The notes below the pieces were generated by a model that saw only the letters and a program-made list of their open reading frames with translations, made no database searches and had not been told where the DNA came from. From the NCBI GenBank assembly GCA_944412445.1, contig CALYBJ010000002.1:1-64000 (forward strand): a stretch of DNA of 64,000 nt. The letters run 5' to 3'. Below are positions 54,794 to 62,650 of the stretch, piece by piece. The translations under genes and the position numbers were made by a program. The DNA comes from an uncultured Clostridia bacterium (GTDB lineage: Bacteria > Bacillota > Clostridia > Oscillospirales > Acutalibacteraceae). Within the stretch, counting starts at the first letter, position 1, and each line of letters begins with the position of its first letter.

Positions 54794-55951
54794 ATGTATA
54801 ATATTCTGACATTAAATAAAATTTCAGCAAAAGGCCTTGCGCAGTTTGACGCCCAGAAGTATACATACTCCGACACTGCGGAAAATCCTGACGCTGTTAT
54901 AGTAAGATCTGCTTCCATGCACGAAATGGACTTGCCTGAAAGCGTTAAGGCAATTGCCAGAGCAGGTGCAGGATACAATAATATCCCTGTTGACAAATGC
55001 ACAGAAAAAGGTATATGCGTATTTAATACGCCGGGAGCTAATGCAAATGCGGTAAAGGAGCTTACCATTCTCGGCTTGCTTATGACGTCCAGAAGAATTT
55101 CACCTGCAATTGACTGGTGCAAGTCGCTTAAAGGACAGGACGAAATCAGCAAAAAAATTGAAAAAGGCAAGTCAAATTTTGCAGGTCCTGAAATTATGGG
55201 CAAAACATTGGGTGTAATCGGTCTTGGCGCAATAGGTGTTAAAGTTAGCAACGCAGCCGTAACACTCGGAATGAAGGTTATAGGATACGACCCGTTCCTT
55301 TCCGATAAAGCGGCTTCCATGCTTGACAATTCCATAACGATTACATCGAAAGTTGAACAGCTCTTTGCCGAAAGTGATTATATTACCGTTCATGCGCCGT
55401 TGACAGACGATACAAAAAATATCGTAGGCAAGGAAACACTGGCAATTGCAAAGGACGGCGTAAGGGTTCTTAACTTTGCAAGAGGCGGTCTTGTTGACGA
55501 TGACGCGATAGTTGAGGCAATTAAAAGCGGAAAGTGTGCAGCTTATGCAACTGATTTTCCCAACGATGAAATGCTTGACCTTGACGGCGTAATTCCTCTT
55601 CCTCACTTGGGTGCTTCAACTCCCGAATCCGAAGAAAATTGCGCTGTTATGGCTGCAAATCAAATTTCTGATTATCTTGAAAAAGGCAACATTGTAAATT
55701 CGGTTAATTTACCCTGCATCTCAAAGGATATGCCTGCCGGCAGCAAGAGACTTACGGTTATTACAAAGGGCGATGTTTGCGAAAAGGTTTATAATGAGCT
55801 TGCAAAATTCGCTGTGCCTGCCGAGGGTGCAGTAGCGGCTATGAGAAAAGACATCGGATATATTATTATCGACAGTGAGAATTTCTCCGACGACGCCGTT
55901 GCAGCAGTTAAAGCAGTTGAAGGCGTTATTGCTGTAAGAGTTTTAGGTTAA
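54794..55951 (+). CDS. serA: D-3-phosphoglycerate dehydrogenase
   Basis: A 385-residue 2-hydroxyacid dehydrogenase that starts serine synthesis. NAD-binding LGVIGLGAIGVKVSNAAVTL near residue 140, catalytic Arg in LNFARGGLVDD, and His in PLPHLGASTPESEENC. A C-terminal ACT-like domain (about 315-385) suggests serine feedback. ATG 54794 is used, six or seven bases after GAAAGGAA; an ATG ten codons earlier overlaps that site. Lies 56 bases after serC. Confidence 0.95.
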   Translation: MYNILTLNKISAKGLAQFDAQKYTYSDTAENPDAVIVRSASMHEMDLPESVKAIARAGAGYNNIPVDKCTEKGICVFNTPGANANAVKELTILGLLMTSRRISPAIDWCKSLKGQDEISKKIEKGKSNFAGPEIMGKTLGVIGLGAIGVKVSNAAVTLGMKVIGYDPFLSDKAASMLDNSITITSKVEQLFAESDYITVHAPLTDDTKNIVGKETLAIAKDGVRVLNFARGGLVDDDAIVEAIKSGKCAAYATDFPNDEMLDLDGVIPLPHLGASTPESEENCAVMAANQISDYLEKGNIVNSVNLPCISKDMPAGSKRLTVITKGDVCEKVYNELAKFAVPAEGAVAAMRKDIGYIIIDSENFSDDAVAAVKAVEGVIAVRVLG

Positions 55952-55964
55952 TAAAAATTTAAAA

Positions 55965-55988
55965 GGCCGAGCTTCTCGGTCTTTTTTT
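55965..55988 (+). terminator. Terminator after serA
   Basis: GGCCGAG-CTT-CTCGGTC followed by seven Ts. It ends only 13 bases before the next start codon. Confidence 0.85.
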
Positions 55989-56001
55989 CTTGGAGGTAAC
56001 A

Positions 56002-57111
56002 ATGAACATCAATTCTTTTATGCCTGCTGAAGTTATAAGCGGAAAAAATTGTTTTAATGACAATTATGATAAGTTAGCCTCTCTCGGAAAAAAGTGTATG
56101 ATTGTCACCGGCGGATCGTCAGCCGAAAAATGCGGAGCGATTAATGATGTGAAAGCCGCTCTCCGTAAGCTTTCAATTAATTACACTGTATTTAACGGCA
56201 TAACGGAAAATCCTTATACCGCCGATTGCTTCAGAGCAGGGGAGGAAGCAAGGGAATTCGGCGCTGATTTCATAATAGGAATAGGAGGCGGTTCGCCTCT
56301 CGATGCGTCTAAAGCTATTGCAATTTACGCTTCAAATCCCGAATTAAAGCATGATGATATATACTTGAGAAAATACAGCTGCAAGCCGCTGCCGCTGGTA
56401 TTAATCGGAACAACATCAGGAACGGGAAGCGAAGTTACAGGAGTCTCGGTTCTTACTAACAGCAATACAGGAATGAAAAAAAGCATATCTGGTCATGACT
56501 GTTATTCACAAATTTCGTACTGCGATTATACTTATACAAAAACAATGCCCTACAGCGTTACTGTTTCAACGGCATTGGACGCCTTTGCTCACGGAAGCGA
56601 GTCATATTTTTCAGAAGCAGCCAATGAATTATCGGAGATTTACGCTTTGCGGTCAATGAAAATAGTTTGGGAGGGACTTAAGTATTTTTATGAAACAAAA
56701 AGTCTGCCCGATGAAGAACTCAGAGAAAAAATGTATATCGGATCACTTTTCGGAGGGCTTGCTATAAATATTACGGGAACGTGCTTTCCCCACACAGTAG
56801 GTTACATTCTTACGGAGGATTATAACATTCCCCATGGCAGAGCGTGCGCGGCATTTACACCGGAATATTTAAAAATTGCGGCCGAAAACTGTCCCGAAAA
56901 ATCAGACAGTCTGTTTAAATTGCTTAATGCCGATTTGGATAAAATTACGGAGGTTGTGACTGCTCTTGCCGATATAAAAATTAAAATGACTTCTGATGAA
57001 ATTAAAAATTACGGAAAAAGATGGACTTCGGGAATAAAAAATTTCAGCCGTACTCCCGGCAATTTTACAGGAGAGACAGCTGAAAAAATATTGACAAAAT
57101 ATATAAAATGA
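56002..57111 (+). CDS. Iron-containing alcohol dehydrogenase (second copy)
   Basis: A 369-residue group III alcohol dehydrogenase, distinct from the one in the inositol operon. NAD-binding GIGGGSPLDASKA, TTSGTGSEVTGVSVL, iron ligands in TALDAFAHGSESYF and FPHTVGYILTEDYNIPHGRAC. The start is ATG 56002, directly after GGAGGTAACA. It follows the serA terminator and has no separate promoter that I can see, so expression may depend on readthrough. Substrate unknown. Confidence 0.9.
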   Translation: MNINSFMPAEVISGKNCFNDNYDKLASLGKKCMIVTGGSSAEKCGAINDVKAALRKLSINYTVFNGITENPYTADCFRAGEEAREFGADFIIGIGGGSPLDASKAIAIYASNPELKHDDIYLRKYSCKPLPLVLIGTTSGTGSEVTGVSVLTNSNTGMKKSISGHDCYSQISYCDYTYTKTMPYSVTVSTALDAFAHGSESYFSEAANELSEIYALRSMKIVWEGLKYFYETKSLPDEELREKMYIGSLFGGLAINITGTCFPHTVGYILTEDYNIPHGRACAAFTPEYLKIAAENCPEKSDSLFKLLNADLDKITEVVTALADIKIKMTSDEIKNYGKRWTSGIKNFSRTPGNFTGETAEKILTKYIK

Positions 57112-57117
57112 TTTTTA

Positions 57118-57807
57118 TTAAACTTTAAGTCCGGTTTTTGCGTTTAAAATGTTCCTAAAAACCGCTGCCTGATTGTTTGAAATATGCTTGTCCATGTGCA
57201 TACTGCCGAAATACCACTTTTTATATTTGCACTGAACAGCAAGCTCGTCAAAAAATGCGTTTAATGCAGAAACTCTGAAATCCTCTGCTTTCTGCATCAG
57301 AAGAAATTCTCTTGTTTTTGACGGAGGCTCGTGTGTCACAATAATATCAATGTCATAATGTGCTTTTTCCAGTCTGTTTACGGCAGAAAGCAGTTCTTCC
57401 TGAGTTGGTATTTCAAGCCGTTCGGAATCAATATCCTCAAAACGAAGCTCAGCCTCAGGCGATTCTCCTCCGCCCATTGTAAAAACTTTCATACCTTCTA
57501 TAGTATAAATCTGACCTCTCATAAGATGGTAGAGATTTCCGCATATATTTCTTGCTTTCCCGCCGTTCCAGTCTTCGGCGGGAAATTTATTTAAAAGCCT
57601 GAAATTTTCATGCGTACCGTCAATAAAGCAAATATTATATTTTCTTTTCCCCAAATTTCTTAAAATTTTATCTTCGTTCTTTGAGTCGTCCCATATAAAA
57701 CCGAAATCACCGCAAATTATAAGGGTATCGTGGATTTTCATGAATTTTAAAGCGTCAGCAGACAGACGGCTGACATCTCCGTGTATATCTCCGGTAACAT
57801 AAACCAT
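57118..57807 (-). CDS. Calcineurin-like metallophosphoesterase
   Basis: A 229-residue metallophosphoesterase. Metal motifs: VTGDIHGD at residues 4-11, ICGDFGFIWDD, IDGTHENFRLL (a variant of GNHE), IIVTHEPPS. Substrate unknown; similar phage-type and clostridial proteins act on phosphodiesters or phosphoproteins. GGAGGAAAAGAT is the RBS. Convergent with the Fe-ADH gene, with only six bases between the stops and no hairpin there. Confidence 0.9.
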   Translation of the reverse strand: MVYVTGDIHGDVSRLSADALKFMKIHDTLIICGDFGFIWDDSKNEDKILRNLGKRKYNICFIDGTHENFRLLNKFPAEDWNGGKARNICGNLYHLMRGQIYTIEGMKVFTMGGGESPEAELRFEDIDSERLEIPTQEELLSAVNRLEKAHYDIDIIVTHEPPSKTREFLLMQKAEDFRVSALNAFFDELAVQCKYKKWYFGSMHMDKHISNNQAAVFRNILNAKTGLKV

Positions 57808-57898
57808 ATCTTTTCCTCCGGAAAAATTAAATATTTGTATTTACATTTTTTCAGTTTGAATGTATACTTATTATAGCACTAATGTGGTGGGTGTGTCT

Positions 57899-59290
57899 AT
57901 GAAAAAGTTAATAATTTTTTTGATTATTTTAATTATATCGGTTATGCCGGGCCTTTCGCTGGCGGCAGGCGCCGAATACTATAATAACAACCTTGAAGAT
58001 ATGCGTTCCGAAGCATATCTTTTAGTTAATGTTGATACCGGCTCAACGGTTTTCTCCTACAATGCAGATAAAAAATTAAAATGCGCTTCACTTGTTAAAA
58101 TTGCAACTGCCGCAGTTGTTGTTGATAACTGCGACAACTTGGACGCAGAGGTGACCGTAACTCAGTCGGCGTTAAAGCCGCTTGAGGGCTTATACAGCTC
58201 CTCCAGCGATTTAAAAGTCGGAGAAAAAATTTCGGTAAGAAATCTTCTTTACTGTCTTATGCTTGAAAGCACAAACGATTCCGCAAATGTTTTGGCTGAG
58301 TATATCGGCGGAACAATTGATAATTTTGTAGTTATGATGAATGATTTTGCTGAAAGTATAGGTTGTACCAACACGAATTTTACAAACGCTCACGGTCTTG
58401 ATGAAGAAAACGAATACAGTACGGCAAACGATATGTATTTAATAACGAAATACGCTTTGGGAAACTCGGTTCTTGCCGATATGGGCAGCACCGTGGACTA
58501 CACTGTTCCTGCAACAAATATGTCGGAGGCAAGAAAGCTTAACACTTGGGTTGACCTGGTAGAGCAGGGCACAAGATATTATTATGAATACGCAAAAGGC
58601 TTTAAAACCGGATACACCGACGAAGCCAGCAGGTGTGCTTCAGCCGTAGCTACAAAGGACGCGTATACATACATAGGAATAATTTTAGGCTGTCCAAATG
58701 AAGACACGGACGGCTGCGGATATGTTGACAATACGGCGCTGTATGAAGTCAGAAGAATGTTTAAGTGGGCATTTTCCGAGCTTAGAATGACAACAATCGC
58801 CGAGGAAAACGATATTATAACCGATATTCCGGTATCATTGTCCACACAGGCGGATCATGTAAGACTTGTTCCTGAAAAGCAGATACAGGCGCTTCTTCTC
58901 AGCACCGTGGATCAATCAAGCCTTGAGTTTATCTGCGAAACCGAGGAAAATGTTATGGCGCCGGTAGAGAAAGGGCAGGTTTTGGGAACGGTTCAGATAA
59001 AATACGCAGACAGCGTTATTGCGCAGGTAAATCTTGTTGCCGGAGATTCAGTATCAAGAAGCCCTCTTCTTTATGCCGGATATATAGCTAAGAATATTAT
59101 AACTTCTCCGATTTTTTTAATAGCAGCTGCCGTTGTATTTGCCGGAGTAATGCTTTACATCTTTATTATTTTCAGCAAATATAAGAAAAAACAGAATGAA
59201 ACAAGAAAAAGGCTTAGAGAGATAAAAGAGAGAAATTATGCGTCTGATTCCGATTTATCAAAGGCATACCAAGAAAACAAAAATAAATGA
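57899..59290 (+). CDS. D-alanyl-D-alanine carboxypeptidase with C-terminal TM anchor
   Basis: A 463-residue secreted S11 peptidase. Signal peptide 1-23; catalytic SLVK (Ser64, Lys67), STN in MLESTNDSANV, KTG in GFKTGYTDEAS; a beta-rich C domain, then a TM helix (about 408-430, PIFLIAAAVVFAGVMLYIFI) and a basic cytosolic tail. This differs from the amphipathic-anchor form at 10334. The start is ATG 57899 after GGTGGGTG. Terminator at 59296. Likely trims peptidoglycan stem peptides at the membrane. Confidence 0.92.
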   Translation: MKKLIIFLIILIISVMPGLSLAAGAEYYNNNLEDMRSEAYLLVNVDTGSTVFSYNADKKLKCASLVKIATAAVVVDNCDNLDAEVTVTQSALKPLEGLYSSSSDLKVGEKISVRNLLYCLMLESTNDSANVLAEYIGGTIDNFVVMMNDFAESIGCTNTNFTNAHGLDEENEYSTANDMYLITKYALGNSVLADMGSTVDYTVPATNMSEARKLNTWVDLVEQGTRYYYEYAKGFKTGYTDEASRCASAVATKDAYTYIGIILGCPNEDTDGCGYVDNTALYEVRRMFKWAFSELRMTTIAEENDIITDIPVSLSTQADHVRLVPEKQIQALLLSTVDQSSLEFICETEENVMAPVEKGQVLGTVQIKYADSVIAQVNLVAGDSVSRSPLLYAGYIAKNIITSPIFLIAAAVVFAGVMLYIFIIFSKYKKKQNETRKRLREIKERNYASDSDLSKAYQENKNK

Positions 59291-59295
59291 GCGTA

Positions 59296-59332
59296 AAAAT
59301 GTAAGATCGTTTATTTCGGTCTTGCATTTTTG
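59296..59332 (+). terminator. Terminator after the third carboxypeptidase gene
   Basis: AATGTAAGA pairs with TCTTGCATT across a loop (TCGTTTATTTCGG), followed by TTTGTA. Confidence 0.75.
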
Positions 59333-59351
59333 TATATAAAAATAAAATTTT

Positions 59352-59780
59352 TTGAAAGGATTTTCCTCCGTCAATCGTATTATATACAGATGTGAATATT
59401 CTTCGTGTCAGGCTGTATGTGAACCGGCGGCTGACGGAACGGGAAAGCAAAACGAAAACAATAAAAGCACCGCTTCTTCCTCAATAAAAAGCGAAGATGA
59501 ATCGGCTGAAAGCATAAAGGAGGCGACAAGCAGCACATTATGTGAATGTTCAATATGTGAAAATAACGGTGTGCCGGTAACAGACGGTACGGGCTTGCAG
59601 TACGGTAAAGAAAACAATAAAAATTCAAACAATTATAACAGCCTCGGAGACAATTCGGGAAAGTGCGGCAGCCGCGGCGAAAACTGCACATCTGCGTGTG
59701 AGCCTTCAACAGACAGAAGCGGAAGGTTCGGCAGCGGCGAAGGAAAACAGGCCATGTGCGGCAGGGAATTTTGTAAGTAA
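59352..59780 (+). CDS. Cysteine-rich protein with three degenerate DGTG repeats, unusual start
   Basis: A 142-residue frame with 11 cysteines and three related units: around residues 14-38 (CEPAADGTGKQNENN), 64-90 (VPVTDGTGLQYGKENN) and 105-130 (CEPSTDRSGRFGSGEG). Long Ser/Asn/Glu-rich linkers separate the units. No TM segment. The only conventional start is TTG 59352, which overlaps the apparent SD AAAGGA (59355-59360). The position nine bases after that SD is GTC (59370), so the true start or a decayed start is unclear. It ends 15 bases before the ECF sigma gene. I recognise no family; real expression is inferred from repeat conservation and operon placement. Confidence 0.6.
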   Translation: MKGFSSVNRIIYRCEYSSCQAVCEPAADGTGKQNENNKSTASSSIKSEDESAESIKEATSSTLCECSICENNGVPVTDGTGLQYGKENNKNSNNYNSLGDNSGKCGSRGENCTSACEPSTDRSGRFGSGEGKQAMCGREFCK

Positions 59781-59795
59781 GCAAGAGGAGATATT

Positions 59796-60278
59796 ATGCG
59801 AAGCGAAAAAGAAGCAGTCAGGGCAATCGAAGCGTATTCTGATACCGTTCGCAGAATCTGTATGCTTCATTTAAAAAGCTATTCCGATACGGAGGATATT
59901 TTTCAGACTGTTTTTCTTAAATATCTGACTTATCGGGGAGATTTTCAAAGCGACGAGCATGAAAAAGCCTGGTTTATTCGGGTAACTGTAAATGCCTGTA
60001 AGGATTACCTTAAAAGCTTTTTTCGCAGCCGCACAATATCCCTGGAGGAATTAAAGGATGTTTCATCAGAGGTAACAGAAAGCCGCGGAGAGGTATTATC
60101 CGCAGTTTTATCCCTTCCGCAGAAATATAAAGATGTTGTATATCTGCACTACTATGAAGGCTATACAGCTGTCGAGATAGGCAGGATTTTAAAAAAGAAT
60201 GAAAATACGGTTTACACTCTCTTATCGAGGGCAAAAAAAATATTAAAGGAAAAGCTGGCAGGTGATGATTTTGAGTAA
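59796..60278 (+). CDS. ECF-type RNA polymerase sigma factor
   Basis: A 160-residue sigma-70 family factor. Region 2 lies at about 10-80 (YSDTEDIFQTVFLKYLTY, HEKAWFIRVTVNACKDYLKS). Region 4 helix-turn-helix is at about 105-155 (YEGYTAVEIGRILKKNENTV). AGAGGAG precedes the ATG. The stop overlaps the anti-sigma start region, so the two are coupled. Target promoters cannot be read from here. Confidence 0.93.
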   Translation: MRSEKEAVRAIEAYSDTVRRICMLHLKSYSDTEDIFQTVFLKYLTYRGDFQSDEHEKAWFIRVTVNACKDYLKSFFRSRTISLEELKDVSSEVTESRGEVLSAVLSLPQKYKDVVYLHYYEGYTAVEIGRILKKNENTVYTLLSRAKKILKEKLAGDDFE

Positions 60279-61047
60279 CAGAATTTTTGAAGCATTTGAC
60301 AGCATCTGTGCCGAAGAGGAGCTAAAAAAACAAACTCTTAAAGCAATGAGGTTAAAAATATATGAAAATCAAGGCAGTCACACTTCTTTCAAAAAAGCGG
60401 CAATTATAATGTGTTCTGTTTTTGCGGTGATTTTTCTCTCCTGCTTGGGTGTTTATAAAATACCGGTATCTGCCGTTTCAATTGACATAAACCCATCAAT
60501 ACAATTAAAAATCAACGGATTGGATAGGGTTATCCAAGCGGAAGCCATGAATGAAGAAGGCAGGGAAGTAATCGAATCTGTCAGCGTAATGAATTTAAAA
60601 TATGATGAAGCTGTCGAACTGATTATAAGCTGTGAAGAGGTGCAGAAATACATTACGGACGATTCGGAAATAGATATAGCCGTGGCAAGCAGAAATCAGC
60701 AGAAAAGCACAGATATGGAAAACGGTATAAAACAGTGTATAAACGGCGCATCGGATGTAAATTGTTTCTGCGTTAATTATGACGATGCGGTTTCTGCCGA
60801 TAGCTTCGGGATGTCCGTCGGTAAATACAGAGCTTATTTGCAGCTTATTGAGCATTATCCGGATATAAGCTCCGAAGAAGCCGCCGAAATGTCTATGAGT
60901 GAAATAAGAAGGCTTATAAACGGTGCAGACAGTGAAACTCAGGATTACGATAATGTTTCGGGAGCTGTCACCCAAGAGCCGAATTCTTACTGTGCAAATA
61001 ACGTGGCACAGGGAGCTCACAGCGGACATATGCACGGCAAAAAATAA
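60271..61047 (+). CDS. RsgI-like membrane anti-sigma factor
   Basis: About 258 residues. A cytosolic N-terminal segment (about 1-42, IFEAFDSICAEEELKK) should bind the sigma factor; a TM helix at about 43-62; then an extracytoplasmic domain with the RsgI-family hallmark VSIDINPSIQLKINGLDRVI. The C terminus is low-complexity and ends HSGHMHGKK. Start unclear: TTG 60271 has AGGTGA six bases upstream, ATG 60265 and GTG 60262 are alternatives; all overlap the sigma gene. It probably holds the ECF factor inactive until a surface signal arrives. Confidence 0.87.
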   Translation: MSNRIFEAFDSICAEEELKKQTLKAMRLKIYENQGSHTSFKKAAIIMCSVFAVIFLSCLGVYKIPVSAVSIDINPSIQLKINGLDRVIQAEAMNEEGREVIESVSVMNLKYDEAVELIISCEEVQKYITDDSEIDIAVASRNQQKSTDMENGIKQCINGASDVNCFCVNYDDAVSADSFGMSVGKYRAYLQLIEHYPDISSEEAAEMSMSEIRRLINGADSETQDYDNVSGAVTQEPNSYCANNVAQGAHSGHMHGKK

Positions 61048-61061
61048 TTAATACATTAACT

Positions 61062-61095
61062 TCGGGATATTGGTTTTATATCCCGACATTTTTTG
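61062..61095 (+). terminator. Terminator of the sigma/anti-sigma operon
   Basis: TCGGGATAT/ATATCCCGA (61062-61086) followed by CATTTTTTG. Confidence 0.85.
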
Positions 61096-61099
61096 AGTC

Positions 61100-61128
61100 T
61101 TGATTATTATATTATTTCATGTTATATT
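61100..61128 (+). promoter_or_regulatory. Candidate promoter of the MATE gene
   Basis: TTGATT at 61100-61105, 17-base spacer, TATATT at 61123-61128. It leaves a leader of about 100 bases before the start codon. Confidence 0.5.
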
Positions 61129-61147
61129 ATAAAAAAATACTCTTGCC

Positions 61148-61217
61148 GCCGGGTAAGACAAAATGTTGGTTTTTGCGTCATTAGGCCTTTGAAGACGCAG
61201 AATACCGGCATTTTTTT
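61148..61217 (+). promoter_or_regulatory. Structured leader ending in a terminator-like hairpin, possible riboswitch
   Basis: An outer helix GCCGG(G)TA (61148-61155) / TACCGGC (61203-61209) encloses an inner helix TGCGTC (61174-61179) / GACGCA (61194-61199). The inner loop contains AGGCCT. Seven Ts (61211-61217) follow the outer helix, directly before the RBS AAAGGAG of the MATE gene. This is the layout of a transcription attenuator. It matches no riboswitch consensus that I can recall. Confidence 0.5.
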
Positions 61218-61234
61218 ATAAAGGAGTTTTTAAT

Positions 61235-62563
61235 ATGGCGAAAAAACGCATTTTAAGCGAATTTTTAAAATATTCATCCTTAAGTGTACTGGGAATGACA
61301 GGCATTTCCTTATATATACTTGCCGACACTTTTTTTATATCAAAGGGACTGGGAGCCAACGGACTTGCCGCGCTGAATATTGCCATACCTGTTTACAGCC
61401 TTATTCACGGCTGCGGACTTATGCTCGGAATGGGAGCTGCCACAAAATACACCGTTTTAAAAAGCAGAGGAGAGCAAAAAAGTGCTGACAAAATTTTTGT
61501 AAATACATTATATGCAGGCATTTTTTTGGCTGTTATATTTGTTTTTTCCGGCTTATTTTTATCCGGCAGAATAACATCCTTGCTGGGAGCGGATTCACAG
61601 GTCTTTGAAATGACGGAAACATATATAAAAGTCTTAATGTTTTTTTCACCGGCGTTCATTTTGAATAATATAATTATTTGCTTTGTAAGGAACGACGGCA
61701 GTCCTAATCTTTCCATGGCAGGTATGATAACAGGAAGCCTTGCCAACATTGTTCTTGATTACATTTTTATCTTTCCTTTGAATATGGGGATTTTCGGCGC
61801 TGTTATTGCAACAGGTTTTTCACCTATTATAAGCATAGCTGTGTTGTCTGTTCACTTTATTTTAAAGAAAAACGGTTTTCATATTGTAAAAACATATCCT
61901 AAAATGAAAATAATAGCTGAGGAAATGTATCTTGGACTGCCGTCGTTTGTATCGGAAATGTCATCAGGAATAGTAATACTTCTTTTTAATTATCTCATTT
62001 TAGATATCGGAGGAAATACAGGTGTAGCGGCGTACGGCATAATAGCAAATACAGCTCTTGTTGTCAATGCCGTATTTACGGGAATTTCTCAGGGAGCTCA
62101 GCCGCTGATAAGCGCCGCATACGGCAACGGAAAAGAAAAAGATGTTTCTTCTATAAGAAAATATTCGGTTATTTCCGCATTGTCGGTTGCAGCCTTTATA
62201 TTTATCATTGTCATGATTTTTAACAGTGAAATAACTGATATTTTTAACAGCGAGAAAAATGTCATACTTCAGGAAACAGCGGAATACGGAATAAGACTTT
62301 ATTTTATATCCGTGTTTTTTACGGGATTGAATATTGTGCTGAGCGTATTTTTTACTTCTACCGAAAACCCCGTACCTGCTCATATTATATCCCTTCTGAG
62401 AGGTTTTGTTTTAATTATTCCCGCGGCGGTTTTGATGTCGAAATTTTTCGGAATCACTGGCGTGTGGCTTGCTTCTCCCGTTACGGAGGCGATAGTAACA
62501 TTAATAGGAGTTTTTCTGTTTTTTAAAACAAGAAAACAAATTAAGAAAAATGAAATTGATTAG
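61235..62563 (+). CDS. MATE-family multidrug/cation efflux transporter
   Basis: A 442-residue membrane antiporter with 12 predicted TM helices in two homologous halves. Family features: YILADTFFISKGLGANGLAAL in TM1-2, GASPNLSMAGMITGS-like (DGSPNLSMAGMITGSLAN) in the first half and GISQGAQPLISAAYGNG in the second. It exports cationic drugs or metabolites with Na+ or H+. AAAGGAG precedes the ATG. Its leader RNA may sense the substrate. Confidence 0.93.
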   Translation: MAKKRILSEFLKYSSLSVLGMTGISLYILADTFFISKGLGANGLAALNIAIPVYSLIHGCGLMLGMGAATKYTVLKSRGEQKSADKIFVNTLYAGIFLAVIFVFSGLFLSGRITSLLGADSQVFEMTETYIKVLMFFSPAFILNNIIICFVRNDGSPNLSMAGMITGSLANIVLDYIFIFPLNMGIFGAVIATGFSPIISIAVLSVHFILKKNGFHIVKTYPKMKIIAEEMYLGLPSFVSEMSSGIVILLFNYLILDIGGNTGVAAYGIIANTALVVNAVFTGISQGAQPLISAAYGNGKEKDVSSIRKYSVISALSVAAFIFIIVMIFNSEITDIFNSEKNVILQETAEYGIRLYFISVFFTGLNIVLSVFFTSTENPVPAHIISLLRGFVLIIPAAVLMSKFFGITGVWLASPVTEAIVTLIGVFLFFKTRKQIKKNEID

Positions 62564-62587
62564 GTGTAGATTATTTCGTCCTAAAGC

Positions 62588-62616
62588 TTGACAAGATTTT
62601 GTCAAAGTTATATTAT
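62588..62616 (+). promoter_or_regulatory. Promoter with overlapping inverted repeat before aconitase
   Basis: TTGACA (62588-62593), 17-base spacer, TATTAT (62611-62616). The -35 box is the left arm of a perfect 7-base inverted repeat, TTGACAA-GATT-TTGTCAA (62588-62605), a plausible operator. A second -10 option, TATAAT, lies at 62616-62621. Confidence 0.55.
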
Positions 62617-62650
62617 ATAATATGTATTAAAATACTTTACGGAGGAAAAT

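Noticed and set aside
59380-59784. Minus-strand Cys/Arg-rich frame opposite the Cys-rich repeat ORF
   Set aside because: The plus-strand frame has recognisable three-unit repeats and sits in operon position, whereas the minus frame shows only reverse-complement composition.
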